A stretch of DNA of 39,608 nucleotides from Nemertoderma westbladi (GCA_032718475.1 JAUCBJ010002171.1:1-39608); one strand, 5' to 3'; positions 1-10,561 are shown, counted from the first letter of the stretch. Numbers and translations: made by a program. The notes: generated by a model not told the origin, from the letters alone.

Positions 1-144
1 TCAATGCCAAATAAGTATCGTTTTCTCTTACAGTAAGTATGAAAGTTTAAATTTTCTAGTTAAAATTTAAAGTCTGAAGTTTAAGTTCTAACTCTGTTTT
101 GGTAATTAATATTTATATAATTCAAGGTGTTTAAAGGTAGTAGT

Positions 145-1189
145 TTATTTTCGCGATGGTTTTTTTAACTTTCTTTGTTTTCGTTTTTTTGCAGATTTTC
201 TGCAAATGGGCGACTTTATAAGGACGGTCTTTTCTTTTCCAGGCACACGAACTCTCGCCTCAGAATGAAAAATTGTTCTGAGTTTTTTCTTTAAAAACTG
301 TGCGTAAATATTATTCCTTTCGTTTTCAGGGGTCTTCGACCACTGCATTTGAGTGTACTCAAATTTCGCCTTCATGCTTTTCCTTCATGTTTTGTGGCTG
401 TTCGTGGTCTTTGAAGGGCGCCCAAACAATCCGTTTATTCTCTCTCTTGGGGAATGTATACTTCCCTTCAATTTCTTTAACAAGAGATGCGCGGCCATTT
501 ACTATAGAGTGGAGTGATTTGGCCTGTTTCGACTTATATGAATCCCATGGTCCGAAATGATCGTAGAAAACATTTTTCCCAGCAATCGATTTGTGATGTT
601 GAACTACAAAGTAGTTATCAGAACAATCTCTGTGTGGAACCTTCGGCAACTATTTTGATTTGTGGAGCAGATCAATACACGTATCAATTGCAAGGATTTT
701 ACCACAAAGTGTGCCCTGACCATAAAGTAGAGGAAAATCCGGATGCACGGATATGGGCACACTAAACTCTGAATCGTTTTCACTCGCAGAAAATGGATTC
801 ATACAGGAATCTGATTCTTTTTCTAGTAAATCATTTTTTGCACGATATTGCGTTGGTAAAATTTCGGATCCGGATTCACTAGTTAATGGAATAGCTTCAC
901 CGCTGCTATCGCTTCCAAAAACCCCAGAAAACAATTCTCCAGAAGAAGAAGCCAATGGTATTATAGGTGTACTTGTTCTAAATGGGATTGGAATCTCCTC
1001 AGTGCAACTGGAATCATTATCATTGTCTTCAACTTCCCTCTTACTTAGCACTACAAAATGGTTAGTTAAACCAGTTTTTAGTAACTCACGTTCACTTGTG
1101 TGACTCCACATCACAAAAATGGGTGGGGGAACTATGTTTCTCACTCCACGGCCTCTTATTACACGTTTGTAACTGTGGGACACGGACAT
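145..1189 (-). pseudogene. Interrupted ORF of unknown family
   Basis: A minus-strand frame opens with ATG at 1189 in a reasonable context and runs 179 codons to a TAG at 650-652. The same frame then stays open to a TGA at 359-361, and a second frame (375 to 145) continues with a strongly basic Lys/Arg tail. Read together this looks like one roughly 340-residue protein broken by one nonsense codon and one frameshift. The first part is acidic and Ser-rich in its middle, the last part is basic. I recognise no domain. It could be a decayed transposon ORF, or two exons of a real gene whose introns I cannot place. Nothing ties it to its neighbours except a PHD-like exon on the same strand 1.3 kb upstream. 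Confidence 0.3.
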
Positions 1190-2240
1190 GGTGAGTTTTG
1201 AAATTACCCGCGAAAAATTACCATGTTGAAAAGACCATTCATAGAATCATCAACTTTGTGTTTTAATAAATATATTTAAGGAGGGATGGGGGGGAGTGGC
1301 TTTCACCTCCAAATTAAACCTTAGGCCTACATTTTGGTGTCATATTATTGTAGCTGAAACGCTTAAGAACAGCGGTAATTTTCCTTTGTCCATTTGCACG
1401 TGAGTCCGTTAAGGGTAACTATACTGTATTTACAATATACTGGTTCAAATGAGATACAACTCTTTTTTATACTGTAAGTCGCAAAAGTTATTTTAATTCT
1501 CACCATTCGGAATGCCCAATGCCAAATGGTGGAAAATAGGACATGATGGTTGTGTTCAACACCGCCGATAATGCATAAAATGGGAATATGCCTCCCCAAG
1601 CAGAATATGTTACTACGGATTTTAGCAGCTCATTATAAGTTGGACTCACTATATATACGCTATTTACGATTATTAAGCAGTCAGAATGTCTTTTCTAACA
1701 TGAGGCAACCCGACGCCATAGGTACTTAGACGAAGATGTTCAGAAAGAGCAATATCTTTGAATCCATCACATGGTTCGTTAGATGTCGTTGTATATGCTA
1801 ACTTCATCCTGCAAGTAAAATATAGTGTGCAGTATAACTGTAATAATAATCTACTATTTTCTACAAGAATTACTGTATAATCTAACACTCATTGTGTAAT
1901 GTGTCATACTGTATATATTGCTCGTATAGGTCTACACGCAGACTGCCATATACCAGAATATATATGACACATTTTACACAATCTATACTGTATGACACAA
2001 AAATACTGGCGATAATTTGAATCGAAATTTTTATAATTTTTTATTTATTTTTTTTTGATAATTTTTTTCGAAACTGGAAGTGGATAACTGAACGGAAGTG
2101 GAAACAGGATAACTGGAAGTGTTTATTAAAATAAAATTATTTGGTCTTGACAATTAAATGTTAAATTAAACATTAAAATTCTATACTATGTAGTATGCGT
2201 AAAAACAGTTCATTCCCTCCGTAAAAAGTTACACATTTTA
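1190..2240. other. Gene-free AT-rich stretch with a short palindrome
   Basis: No coding region is supported here. A short inverted repeat lies near 1892-1980: the left arm containing GTGTAATGTGTCAT is answered by ATGACACATTTTACAC on the right, so about 90 bp could fold back. The rest is AT-rich single-copy-looking sequence. Confidence 0.4.
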
Positions 2241-2434
2241 TATCCAGTAAAAAAATCCCCCATGCGTAACGCATTCGTGCCACCTGGAGCATTCGTAAAA
2301 GGTACGTTAAATTTTTTCTAAGTTTCGTGAAGCCTTACTCAATGGTTCGTCACTACAAATTATTTCACGAATGCGTATAATATTCGTATTATACATTTGC
2401 GACTGCGTTACGAATGCTTTTTATTCACTGGGTA
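2241..2434. mobile_element. MITE-like element with TA-flanked inverted ends
   Basis: The left end (CCAGTAAAAAA, then GCGTAACGCATTCG) and the right end (GCGTTACGAATGC, then ATTCACTGGG) are imperfect inverted repeats enclosing about 190 bp of non-coding sequence. Both ends abut TA, as expected for a Tc1/mariner-type target duplication. No transposase is present, so if mobile it was non-autonomous. Family assignment is inference. Confidence 0.45.
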
Positions 2435-2439
2435 CATCC

Positions 2440-3344
2440 CCTTTACCTATAGTTAGTCACTCAGTTATGACTAACCTTTTAAGTGCCCTTTTTACGTCAT
2501 AGTTACCACAAGCGCTGTGTGTGCAGCCTTTGCATAGGAATATCATTGACTGCTCTCCCCATTGGCTAAACAGCCAAGGACTCATGTTGTTGATACATTT
2601 GGCGTGTGTCCAGCTTTCACAATTGTCACACAATATACTCTCCACCCCGACTTTGCACTCGCTATTGCAAACCTACAAACAAAACGAGTTCTTTATTAGT
2701 AGTGTTAATTAAAAATTAGTGTTTAAATACTAATACATGTAGACCTACAGTATGTACCGTTAGAACTGTAGAACACTATAACTTCAAGTGCCTATACGGG
2801 ACCTGGAATATGATAATCTTTGTCATCTCATCAGAACTGGTACGCTTATCTGTTAGGAAACCATCCTCGAAGCAACTAGACAATTCTTGCTGCCGCATGA
2901 GCCTGACCGGTAGATACGAATAAAATTTCAATAAAAAATTTCATATACTTGAATTTACGGTGTTTTGCAAGCCAATTTTTGACTTGGGGGGTTCTGCCTC
3001 GAAGTGGGCATAAGTTACGGGGAACTGTCTTTGGCTTATAACTCAAAAATGGCTGGTAGAAAAGCTTCGGGGTTCTGCCAGACGAAAAAGCCGATATCGA
3101 ATTACCCAAAAAGTCAAAAACATGAAAATCGAAAAAAATCGACTTAGGGGGTTCTGCCTTGAAGGTGACGTTACAAATATAATACTTTAAGACTAAACAG
3201 GACGAACGCAACGAGGCAAACAATGGATAAGAGTAATTATCGTATTTATATTTACATATTAATATTTTCATACTGTATATTAAAAAATACAATATTGTCA
3301 TAAATTTATACATGAGTTTATAAAACATACATTTGTCACAAACT
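2440..3344. other. No further gene; AT-rich intergenic sequence
   Basis: Apart from the PHD-like exon, the interval shows no coding region I can support. The phrase GGGGGTTCTGCCT occurs twice (near 2985 and 3147), and GGGGTTCTGCC again near 3068, spaced roughly 80 bp apart. This suggests a short degenerate tandem repeat. Confidence 0.35.
2457..2672 (-). CDS. PHD-type zinc finger exon (partial)
   Basis: From a splice-acceptor-like TTTGTAG at 2673-2679 the minus strand reads open to TAA-type termination at 2457. The translation contains C-x3-C, C-x2-C, H-x2-C and a final C-x2-C (motif pieces ILCDNCESWTHAKC and FLCKGC), which fits a PHD finger except that the first pair is spaced by three residues. 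PHD fingers bind histone tails in chromatin proteins but are also found in ORFs of some non-LTR retrotransposons. No upstream exon was found. It may be a terminal exon of a gene or a transposon remnant. Confidence 0.4.
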   Translation of the reverse strand, partial: VCNSECKVGVESILCDNCESWTHAKCINNMSPWLFSQWGEQSMIFLCKGCTHSACGNYDVKRALKRLVITE

Positions 3345-3690
3345 TTGTCAACATAGAAGATATAAATACAAGAGACTAATCCCCAAAGAGTCAACCCGGG
3401 GATGGGCAGGCAGTGCCAGGACAGACGCCGCATTGCCCACCAGAATGGCCACGACGATGCGCTGAAGTAGGGACCTGTGGGAGCGTGGCTCATGCGTCAC
3501 GGTATGGAGATGGGACCCGATCTCCTGGAGGATGTCTCCGGACCGGGGCGGCCGAGGGTCTTGCGTCTTGAACGCAAAAGGGTGGAATATATGCCCCGAT
3601 CCACCACCTCTACATACGTCATGTTCTTCCCCTACTCGGCTCCTCCTGCAACACGACCCCCTGCAATTAGGGTCTGTTGGCAGTGACTAG
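3345..3690 (-). pseudogene. GC-rich coding-like remnant, unknown family
   Basis: A sharp GC-rich island in AT-rich surroundings. One minus-strand frame stays open for over 110 codons and has protein-like composition, with a Leu/Val/Ala-rich segment (LLQRIVVAILVGNAASVL) near its end, finishing in TGA close to 3345. No start codon or splice site could be fixed. The base composition and isolation suggest the 3' end of a transposon ORF or a gene fragment. I do not recognise the family. Confidence 0.3.
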
Positions 3691-3987
3691 GGGCAAGGGG
3701 GTAAAACACCACTGTCAACCCTGGGACCAAGGCACAAGTAAGTGTCTCTCCGTCTACACGCTCCCCGTCGTTGCGGCAGAGTCCTGATGGTCCTAGATCT
3801 CTATACAGTAGAATATACGTAGAATATCTCTATTGGAATCTCTATAGAATACTAAGCAAATTTAGTGCCAGCGGCCAAGAGTAGGTCTAATGACCACCGG
3901 TTTATAAGTACAAACGTCCCACTAATTTAGTGGGCTGCTGCAGCTTACTGTTGTATTTATAATAGGTCATGGCAGGCGATAGTTCTA

Positions 3988-4172
3988 TATAATATAATAT
4001 AATATAAATATAATATAATATAAATATAATATAAATATAATATAAATATAATATAAATATAATATAAATATAATATAAATATAATATAAATATAATATAA
4101 ATATAATATAAATATAATATAAATATAATATAAATATAATATAAATATAATATAAATATAATATAAATAATA
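3988..4172. repeat. 11-bp AT minisatellite
   Basis: About 16 nearly perfect tandem copies of an 11-bp unit of the form AATATAATATA. The antisense translation is a meaningless Tyr/Ile/Leu string. It directly precedes the A/C-rich array. Confidence 0.9.
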
Positions 4173-4232
4173 TAAGTATTATATTCGTAAAATTGGCCGA
4201 TAAAGTAGGTCGATAAATCAATGGGAAGTGGG

Positions 4233-5455
4233 TCAATACAAAACACAGAAAAACAAACAAAACACACAAGAACACACAAAAACAAACAAAAACAAATAAA
4301 ACACACAAAAACAAACAAAAACACACAAAAACAAATAAAACACATAAAAACAAATAAAAACATACAAAACACACAAAAAGAAACGAAAACACACAAAAAC
4401 AAACAAAAACACACAAAAACAAATAAACAAAAACACACACAAACAAACAAAAGCAAACAAAAACACAAAAACAAACACAAATAAACAAAAACAAACAAAA
4501 ACACACACAAACAAACAAAAGCAAACAAAACACACAAAAACAAACAAAAACACACACAAACAAACAAAAGCAAACAAAACACACAAAAACAAACAAAAGA
4601 CACATAAAGAAACAAAACACACTAAAACAAACAAAAACACACAAAAACAAACAGAAACACACAAAAACATACAATTCACACAAAAACACACAAAAACATA
4701 CAATTCACACAAAACAAACAAAAACACACAAAAACACACAAAAACAAACAAAGACACACAAAAACAAACAAAGACACACAAAAACAAACAAAAACACACA
4801 AAAACAAACAAAGACACACAAAAACAAACAAAAACACACAAAAACAAATAAAAACAAACAAAACAAACAAAAACAAACAAAACATGTAGAAAGAAACAAA
4901 ACACACAAAAACAAACAAAAACACACAAAAACAAACAATTCACACAAAAACACACAAAAACATACAATTCACACAAAAACACACAAAACAAACAAAAACA
5001 CACAAAAACACACAAAAACAAACAAAGACACACAAAAACAAACAAAAACACACAAAAACAAATAAAAACAAACAAACCAAACAAAAACAAACAAAACATG
5101 TAGAAAGAAACAAAACACACAAAAACAAACAAAAACACACAAAAACATACAATTCACACAAAAACACACAAAAACATACAATTCACACAAAAACACACAA
5201 AACAAACAAAAACACACAAAAACAAACAAAGTCACACAAAAACAAACAAAGACACACAAAAACAAACAAAAACACACAAAAACAAACAAAGACACACAAA
5301 AACAAACAAAAACACACAAAAACAAATAAAAACAAACAAAACAAACAAAAACAAACAAAACATGTAGAAAGAAACAAAACACACAAAAACAAACAAAAAC
5401 ACACAAAAACAAACAAAAACACACAAAAACAAACAAAAACATATAAAACACACAA
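4233..5455. repeat. A/C-rich simple-sequence array with higher-order blocks
   Basis: About 1.2 kb made almost only of A and C on the plus strand, built from short words such as CACACAAAAACAAACAAA. Less frequent markers recur in the same order: ACATGTAGAAAGAAAC at about 4882, 5096 and 5360, and ACATACAATTCACAC at several positions between 4668 and 5180. Segments of roughly 210-260 bp have therefore been duplicated as blocks. Long antisense open frames rich in Phe, Cys, Leu and Val arise because the T/G complement lacks TAA, TAG and usually TGA. They are not genes. Confidence 0.9.
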
Positions 5456-6475
5456 ATTATAATAACTATTTACATTATTGTATGAAAAGTAGCACTATTA
5501 GTGTTTATTACTCTTGTACAGTATATTTATGTGAAAAACAGTTCAATTTATTTTGTAACACAATATCGCAATCGCTCTATCTTTTATTAAAGAATTAAGC
5601 AACAATGAAGTACCAATTTAAGAATAAAATTACGTAGACCTATTACATATGGAAAAAAAACTTAGAACATATAAGCAGTGAGGTTTATAACTGGTCTTTC
5701 CCATGTCTGCATGTAACAAATAATTAGTTTTACAACTGCCATTCAATTCAACCATAATTTGGCACCTTTGGACCCAACTCTTACAAAAAAATGCAGTATA
5801 ATATTTCTTTACACAATTATTATTATTTGCAATATCCGGACACCATAATAATAATGATCATCATAATAATATTACGCATAGGATAGGGAATATGAAATAC
5901 AGACACAGTGTGTATAATGATAAAGTATGAATGAATCGAGCTAGTACTGTAGTTTCAGATTCAGGGAGAATTCACTGTGACGTCAACATATGATGAATCA
6001 GATGACAGGATGATGGTAGTCATAAATCGAGTATATTTTTCTTCCCGGAAGAGTTATTCTCACCAAGCTTGGAAAGAGATGTTGGGGAAACGCAACCACT
6101 GTCCACTGTAATAATCGCAGTTTGCGCAATTTATCAAAGGCATCATCAACTTATATCAACCATAACCTGATCACAATCATTAGTAATGTTTAGATGGAAT
6201 AAGCGCAATGCATCCGCCTAGACAATGTGATGTTCTATGGGAATTCCACAGAGGATCGAGGGCATCAATGATCTAATTTATACTGAAGGTACCTGTAGCG
6301 AGCGTAGACTACTGGACTATGCCTATTTCAGCAATAATTATTTGCGTTTTGGATTACAATTAAGTACATCCACACCATACAGACAAACATGCATACAAAC
6401 AGACAACAACCCAAACCACAATGATAATTCTGTAATTAATTATCGTTCAGATTCAGGTTTGCAGGCATTTCATTT
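5456..6475. other. Gene-free interval
   Basis: AT-rich sequence with an ATT/AATA-rich patch near 5815-5875. No ORF with family resemblance, no RNA gene and no clear mobile-element end were seen. Confidence 0.4.
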
Positions 6476-6487
6476 ATGTGCCGTATG

Positions 6488-6563
6488 TTTTTGTGTGTTT
6501 TTGTGTGTTTTTGTGCGTTTTTGTGTGTTTTTGTGTGTTTTTGTGTGTTTTTGTGTGTTTTTG
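6488..6563. repeat. 10-bp T/G tandem repeat, complement of the A/C array
   Basis: About eight copies of TTTTTGTGTG. The unit is the reverse complement of the CACACAAAAA word that builds the array at 4233-5455, so the same simple sequence is present here in opposite orientation. Confidence 0.8.
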
Positions 6564-6729
6564 GTGTAAATAGACGTCCCCCACTGACACGACACAGCAG
6601 CACAGGTGTACTGCAGTACTTCTTACATTGTATTGCACTTTTCATATATTTTATTTTATTTATTTTATTTTATTTAATTAAATTTTTACTCTCATGCCGT
6701 ATTTGATGAGCGCTAATTAATAGAATGAA

Positions 6730-7015
6730 TTTTAAATAGGACCCCCATGGAAACGAGGTTTAACCTCATGGGGCTATCCTAGGTGCACCATATTATTTTT
6801 CAATAGTGTTACTGTGTTAACAGGTTAACGTTATTTTTAATTTTGTTGTAAATGTTGTCAGAATGCTGGAATGTAATGCAGGGCCGATCATTAAGTATGT
6901 CTATTTATGCTGTCAATTTTAATATGTTTCGTAATTTTAATATGCTTTGTGTTCGTTTTACAGTAGGCACTATTACTATAATTTGGCGTCCAATAAAAAA
7001 CTTCAACTTCAACTT
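6730..7015 (+). mobile_element. Non-LTR retrotransposon 3'-UTR-like segment
   Basis: A stem-loop-prone stretch at about 6741-6775 (CCCCCATGG and GAGGTTTAACCTC followed by CATGGGG) lies upstream of AATAAAAAACTTC followed by a short CAACTT repeat. A structured 3' UTR followed by an A-rich or short-repeat tail is typical of CR1/L2-like LINEs. No reverse transcriptase ORF is present, so at most this is a 5'-truncated copy. This is inference from form only. Confidence 0.4.
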
Positions 7016-7379
7016 CTACTGGTATTACTGTATTACAGTATTAGGCCTTCTACAGTACAGCAGTATTACTGGCAGACTGGTATCAGTATCAGGTATACCG
7101 GTGTCTGTCAGCATGCTGTGCCAACCTCTTGCTGTCTTGACGTAGCCCACATCTAGCCAAATAAGAGGATATGGATATAATATAGTATAAGAGGATATGG
7201 TCCTAAGACGTACGAATTAGGGGTACCCAAAAAAACACAAAATTCCCCAAAAATACACAAAAAATACAGAAAAACACAAAAATGTACCCAAAAAAAACAC
7301 AAAAAAAAACATTAAAACACAAAAAAACACAATATTAGGCTGCCGTATATTTTATTAATCTTCTTTTAACTTCAGTTTT

Positions 7380-7770
7380 TTTACTGCTTTTTTTTTTATT
7401 GAATTTCTACCGTTTTACTTTACTACTTATTTTATTTAATTTTTCCCATTGGTTTAAAAATGTATATCGTATTTTCCCAGTTGTCCTATTTTTACTCACA
7501 TGCTATGCAATCCGTTATGTATTAATCTGTTATCTTAATGAATTTGTACCGTTTTACTATAGTACCTGTTTTATTTAACAATCCATTCTCAGTTGTTTTT
7601 CTTACCTTTTTTTAATGAATTTGTACTGTTTTACTTTACTATTATTGTACCTATTTTATTTAATTTTTCAGTAGTTATACAATGTATGTATATCGTATTG
7701 TTATGCTGTCACACATTCCGGAATCACAGTTCCCAGTTGTTCTATTTTACTCTCATGTTGTGCAATCCCA
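7380..7770. repeat. Diverged tandem repeat, about 120-130 bp period
   Basis: Three related blocks share AATGAATTTGTACYGTTTTA-type words (near 7400, 7540 and 7615). Each is followed by a TTTTATTTAA word, and two are followed by a CCCAGTTGT(C/T)CTAT phrase. Probably an old tandem duplication inside LINE-derived sequence. Confidence 0.45.
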
Positions 7771-8194
7771 CTTTAATTATTTATCTGATACTGCGTTTTA
7801 CATTTATAGCCAATAATCATATTCTGTTTACACTGTATAGATTACTTTTATGCCATTAATTTTTATCTATTTTATCTAGATAGTCCACGGTGATATATAA
7901 ACCTTTATATTTACGTTGCGCCATTTTTTTGTACTATGGAGACATGCCGTAAATGCTAAATGTATGTTGCATTCTACCTTGTTGTGTTGTTTAAATGTTT
8001 GAGTAACTCTATACCGCAGCCACACCACTAGGATCTTAATTACGGCTAATGAATGAATGTAGTTATTTATGTATTGTCTGTTGTCTTCAATATATGTTTG
8101 TTATCACCAGGATTTTTCGGTTCATGACTTATCATTAACTTACATATTTTAAACTTTATTAGCGGTCCGGTACCGTGTTAAATCATGTGTTTAA

Positions 8195-8240
8195 TTTGTT
8201 TTTAAGAAAATCAGTTAATCAATCAAAAATCAATCAATGG
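8195..8240 (+). mobile_element. LINE-like 3' tail with AATC repeat
   Basis: The sequence ends in repeated AATC/CAATCA words after a TTTTTAAGAAAA stretch. Short tandem-word tails of this kind terminate several invertebrate non-LTR elements. It marks the probable right edge of the repeat-rich segment before the RAD9 gene. Confidence 0.3.
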
Positions 8241-8777
8241 ACATGGAGGGTCATAGTGAAGGAAGAGAAGCTGAAAACGAGGTCTGGGGTAATACAGATT
8301 ACTATGCATGGAATATAATTAGCACAAAACCAGTGATCACATCCATCACATTATTGAACCCTTTGTGATGAAATGCCAGCAGGGCGTAGCCGTAGGCCTA
8401 ACCTACACAAATGACAGAATACCATTTTCCCCTTCGTCTCACTAGTCTGCTCACTTCAGCACTTCCTATGTCCGCCGAACCTTCGTCCCCAATACTGCAA
8501 TAATACAGGTGTATTTTTGTTTTGTCTTATATATTTTATGAATTAAAAATATAAATTCAAAGGATCAAATATTCGGTGTTAGAGGTCGGTACAGTATACA
8601 TTACATAGTGGTACTGCTGCTTGCTGTAGGCTGTAACAGTGTAGGCCTAGGCCATTATATTTTCCAACCTCTGAAATATAAGCTTCCACTCCAAACTGCA
8701 AAAATCTGAACATTGATCTGCGACATTTACCTCTTACCGACACACCAGCACACCCCAGGGTTCTTCTGGTTTATGTA
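8241..8777. other. Upstream region of RAD9
   Basis: No ORF is supported. This is presumably promoter and 5' UTR of RAD9. No TATA box or other element could be assigned with confidence, and a 5'-UTR intron cannot be excluded. Confidence 0.35.
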
Positions 8778-10421
8778 ATGGATACCGGTAGTGAAGCCGT
8801 GAACAGGCCTATCTGCGTTATTCCGGGTTGTAATATTAAAACCTTCGGAAAAGCGGTACATACCCTCGCTAAGTTAGGCGAGGAGTTGTACTTCGAGCCG
8901 ATCCGAGAAGGTCTGAGTCTCCGCACGGTCAATCCTTCCCGATCAGCCTACGCTTGCTTCACATTTTACTCAAACTATTTCACTCTATTCGATTTACGTC
9001 CTGAAGGCACACAATCATTCCATTGTAAATTCCCCGTTAAAACATTTTTAACCATATTTAAGTCTCTCCCGTGGCTAGAGAAAATGGCTGAAATTATGAA
9101 GATCGGAGTTGAACTCGATTCCAACAGGTTGATCGTTGTCCTCCACTGTAAACACGGCATCATAAAGTCCTTCAGTTTACCGTACCAGGACTGTGAAAGT
9201 CTCCAGGCCTTCTACAACAAGGACATGTGCCCCAACGCTATCACATCTCCTCCTAAGTTCTTCACTGACGGTCTATCAAACTTCCAGCACAGCGCGGATG
9301 AGATCACACTCAGTGTCACCTCGGAACTCTTAACCCTCAGTAACTACACGGAAGACGCCTCTGATCAGTCTAAGGTGGTTCACACTGAGCTCATCTATGG
9401 TGCCGACGAGTTTGTCGACTATAGGGTCGGTAATGAATCGGACGTTACCTTCTGTTTGAAGGAGTTTCGTTCGATTCTGGGGTTTACCGATTTGACGAAT
9501 TCCGGTTTGGTTCTCCATTCGTCGAGGCCAGGAGATCCGTTGATCCTTAGTTCCACGTCTGAGACTCAATTCGGTGCGTTGGTTGTGTTGGCGACGCTCT
9601 CTGAGCTGTGTACGCAGACGGATACGCAGCAGTCGATAGTCGTGGGAGAGGCGAAGAAATCGGCACGTAAGGGGGGCCGGGGTAGGGGGGGTTCGTCTCG
9701 GGGAAGAGGTAACTCATCTGGGGTTCGTGGGAACTCGTCTGGGGTTCGTCTCAGGGGTTCTTGCGTCGGCGTGGGTGGGGGCAGGGAAAGTCCGAGTGTT
9801 TCGGGGCCCCCTGATGTGGCTATTATGGACTACACTGGGATCGGGGTTGTGAGTAGGGTTGACAACAACTCGGTTGCGATTAATCAGTCAGAAGTGGCAC
9901 GGGGTTGTGAGTATAGGGAAACGGAACCAGGCAACATGGAACCACCCCGTGTGGAACCATCCCACAGAGAACCTTATCGTTCCGAAGCGGAACCATCACG
10001 TTCCCAAAACGAACCATCACGTTCTCAAGTGGAACCATCGCGTTCCCAAAACGAACTATCACGTTCCCAAGCTGAACCATCGCGTTCCCAAACCGAACCT
10101 GGTGCGTATTTCTCGCGGTGTATCTCGAGCGCCTTTGGCGACTCTTCGTTTTGGTCTGCGGGGAAGCCTCCCACCGCCAGTAACGCGAATCGCCAAGACT
10201 CATCCTTCTACCACCTCGACTCTCTAAACGAAAACGATTACATTATCGATAAAACTCCGAACGAGAAAAATAAAAACGTCTCATTGTTTTTCGATTCCCC
10301 ACAGCCGGATAGACATAACAACAATGTTACTTTATTCTTTGAGTCTGAAGAAGATGTAGGTCGTGTTAATGCTAATGGTAGCACTAGTGTTTGTCTGGCA
10401 GCTGACTCCGATGATGATTGA
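8778..10421 (+). CDS. RAD9: RAD9 checkpoint clamp subunit (RAD9A-type), 547 aa, intronless ORF
   Basis: RAD9 is the PCNA-like subunit of the 9-1-1 (RAD9-RAD1-HUS1) clamp, loaded at damaged DNA in the nucleus, where its phosphorylated tail recruits TopBP1 to activate ATR. Residues 1 to about 280 match the PCNA-like fold, with family-typical phrases IPGCNIKTFGKAVHTLAKLG and EGLSLRTVNPSRSAYACF. The tail is disordered: an Arg/Gly-rich segment (about 293-330), five RSQ heptads (about 405-440), two S/T-L-F-F motifs (about 500 and 515) and an acidic end (LAADSDDD). The end resembles the vertebrate CK2-phosphorylated TopBP1-docking site, and the LFF motifs resemble the SLFF of the vertebrate tail. 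The length is greater than the roughly 390 aa of human RAD9A because of the tail. The start is the first ATG before the conserved domain. The ORF has no intron, unlike vertebrate RAD9A. Confidence 0.93.
   Translation: MDTGSEAVNRPICVIPGCNIKTFGKAVHTLAKLGEELYFEPIREGLSLRTVNPSRSAYACFTFYSNYFTLFDLRPEGTQSFHCKFPVKTFLTIFKSLPWLEKMAEIMKIGVELDSNRLIVVLHCKHGIIKSFSLPYQDCESLQAFYNKDMCPNAITSPPKFFTDGLSNFQHSADEITLSVTSELLTLSNYTEDASDQSKVVHTELIYGADEFVDYRVGNESDVTFCLKEFRSILGFTDLTNSGLVLHSSRPGDPLILSSTSETQFGALVVLATLSELCTQTDTQQSIVVGEAKKSARKGGRGRGGSSRGRGNSSGVRGNSSGVRLRGSCVGVGGGRESPSVSGPPDVAIMDYTGIGVVSRVDNNSVAINQSEVARGCEYRETEPGNMEPPRVEPSHREPYRSEAEPSRSQNEPSRSQVEPSRSQNELSRSQAEPSRSQTEPGAYFSRCISSAFGDSSFWSAGKPPTASNANRQDSSFYHLDSLNENDYIIDKTPNEKNKNVSLFFDSPQPDRHNNNVTLFFESEEDVGRVNANGSTSVCLAADSDDD
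9990..10097 (+). repeat. 21-bp coding repeat making an SQ cluster in RAD9
   Basis: Five tandem 21-bp units encode the heptad E-P-S-R-S-Q-x (one has Leu for Pro). Each unit supplies one Ser-Gln dipeptide, the minimal ATM/ATR target. The period is a multiple of three, so copy number can change without breaking the frame. Confidence 0.85.
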
Positions 10422-10561
10422 AGATTGTCCGTGCTAGCCTTATTTATTGCCTTACTTTATTTGGCCGTCATTTTGCTGTATATTCTTAATTAACTACTAA
10501 CAGTCATTATAGTGACTTTATGTTATGACTTTTGTCATTATCAGTGCAACTTATACTATGC

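Noticed and set aside
2821-2840. CTGATGAG on the minus strand as a second hammerhead
   Set aside because: No stem II followed by GAAA and no pairing stems.
3902-5455. Phe/Cys/Leu/Val-rich minus-strand frames resembling membrane proteins
   Set aside because: Translation of T/G simple sequence; composition and overlap in several frames show they are not genes.
7593-7859. Plus-strand hydrophobic ORF of 88 codons
   Set aside because: Lies over diverged AT-rich repeats; composition explains the Phe/Leu content.
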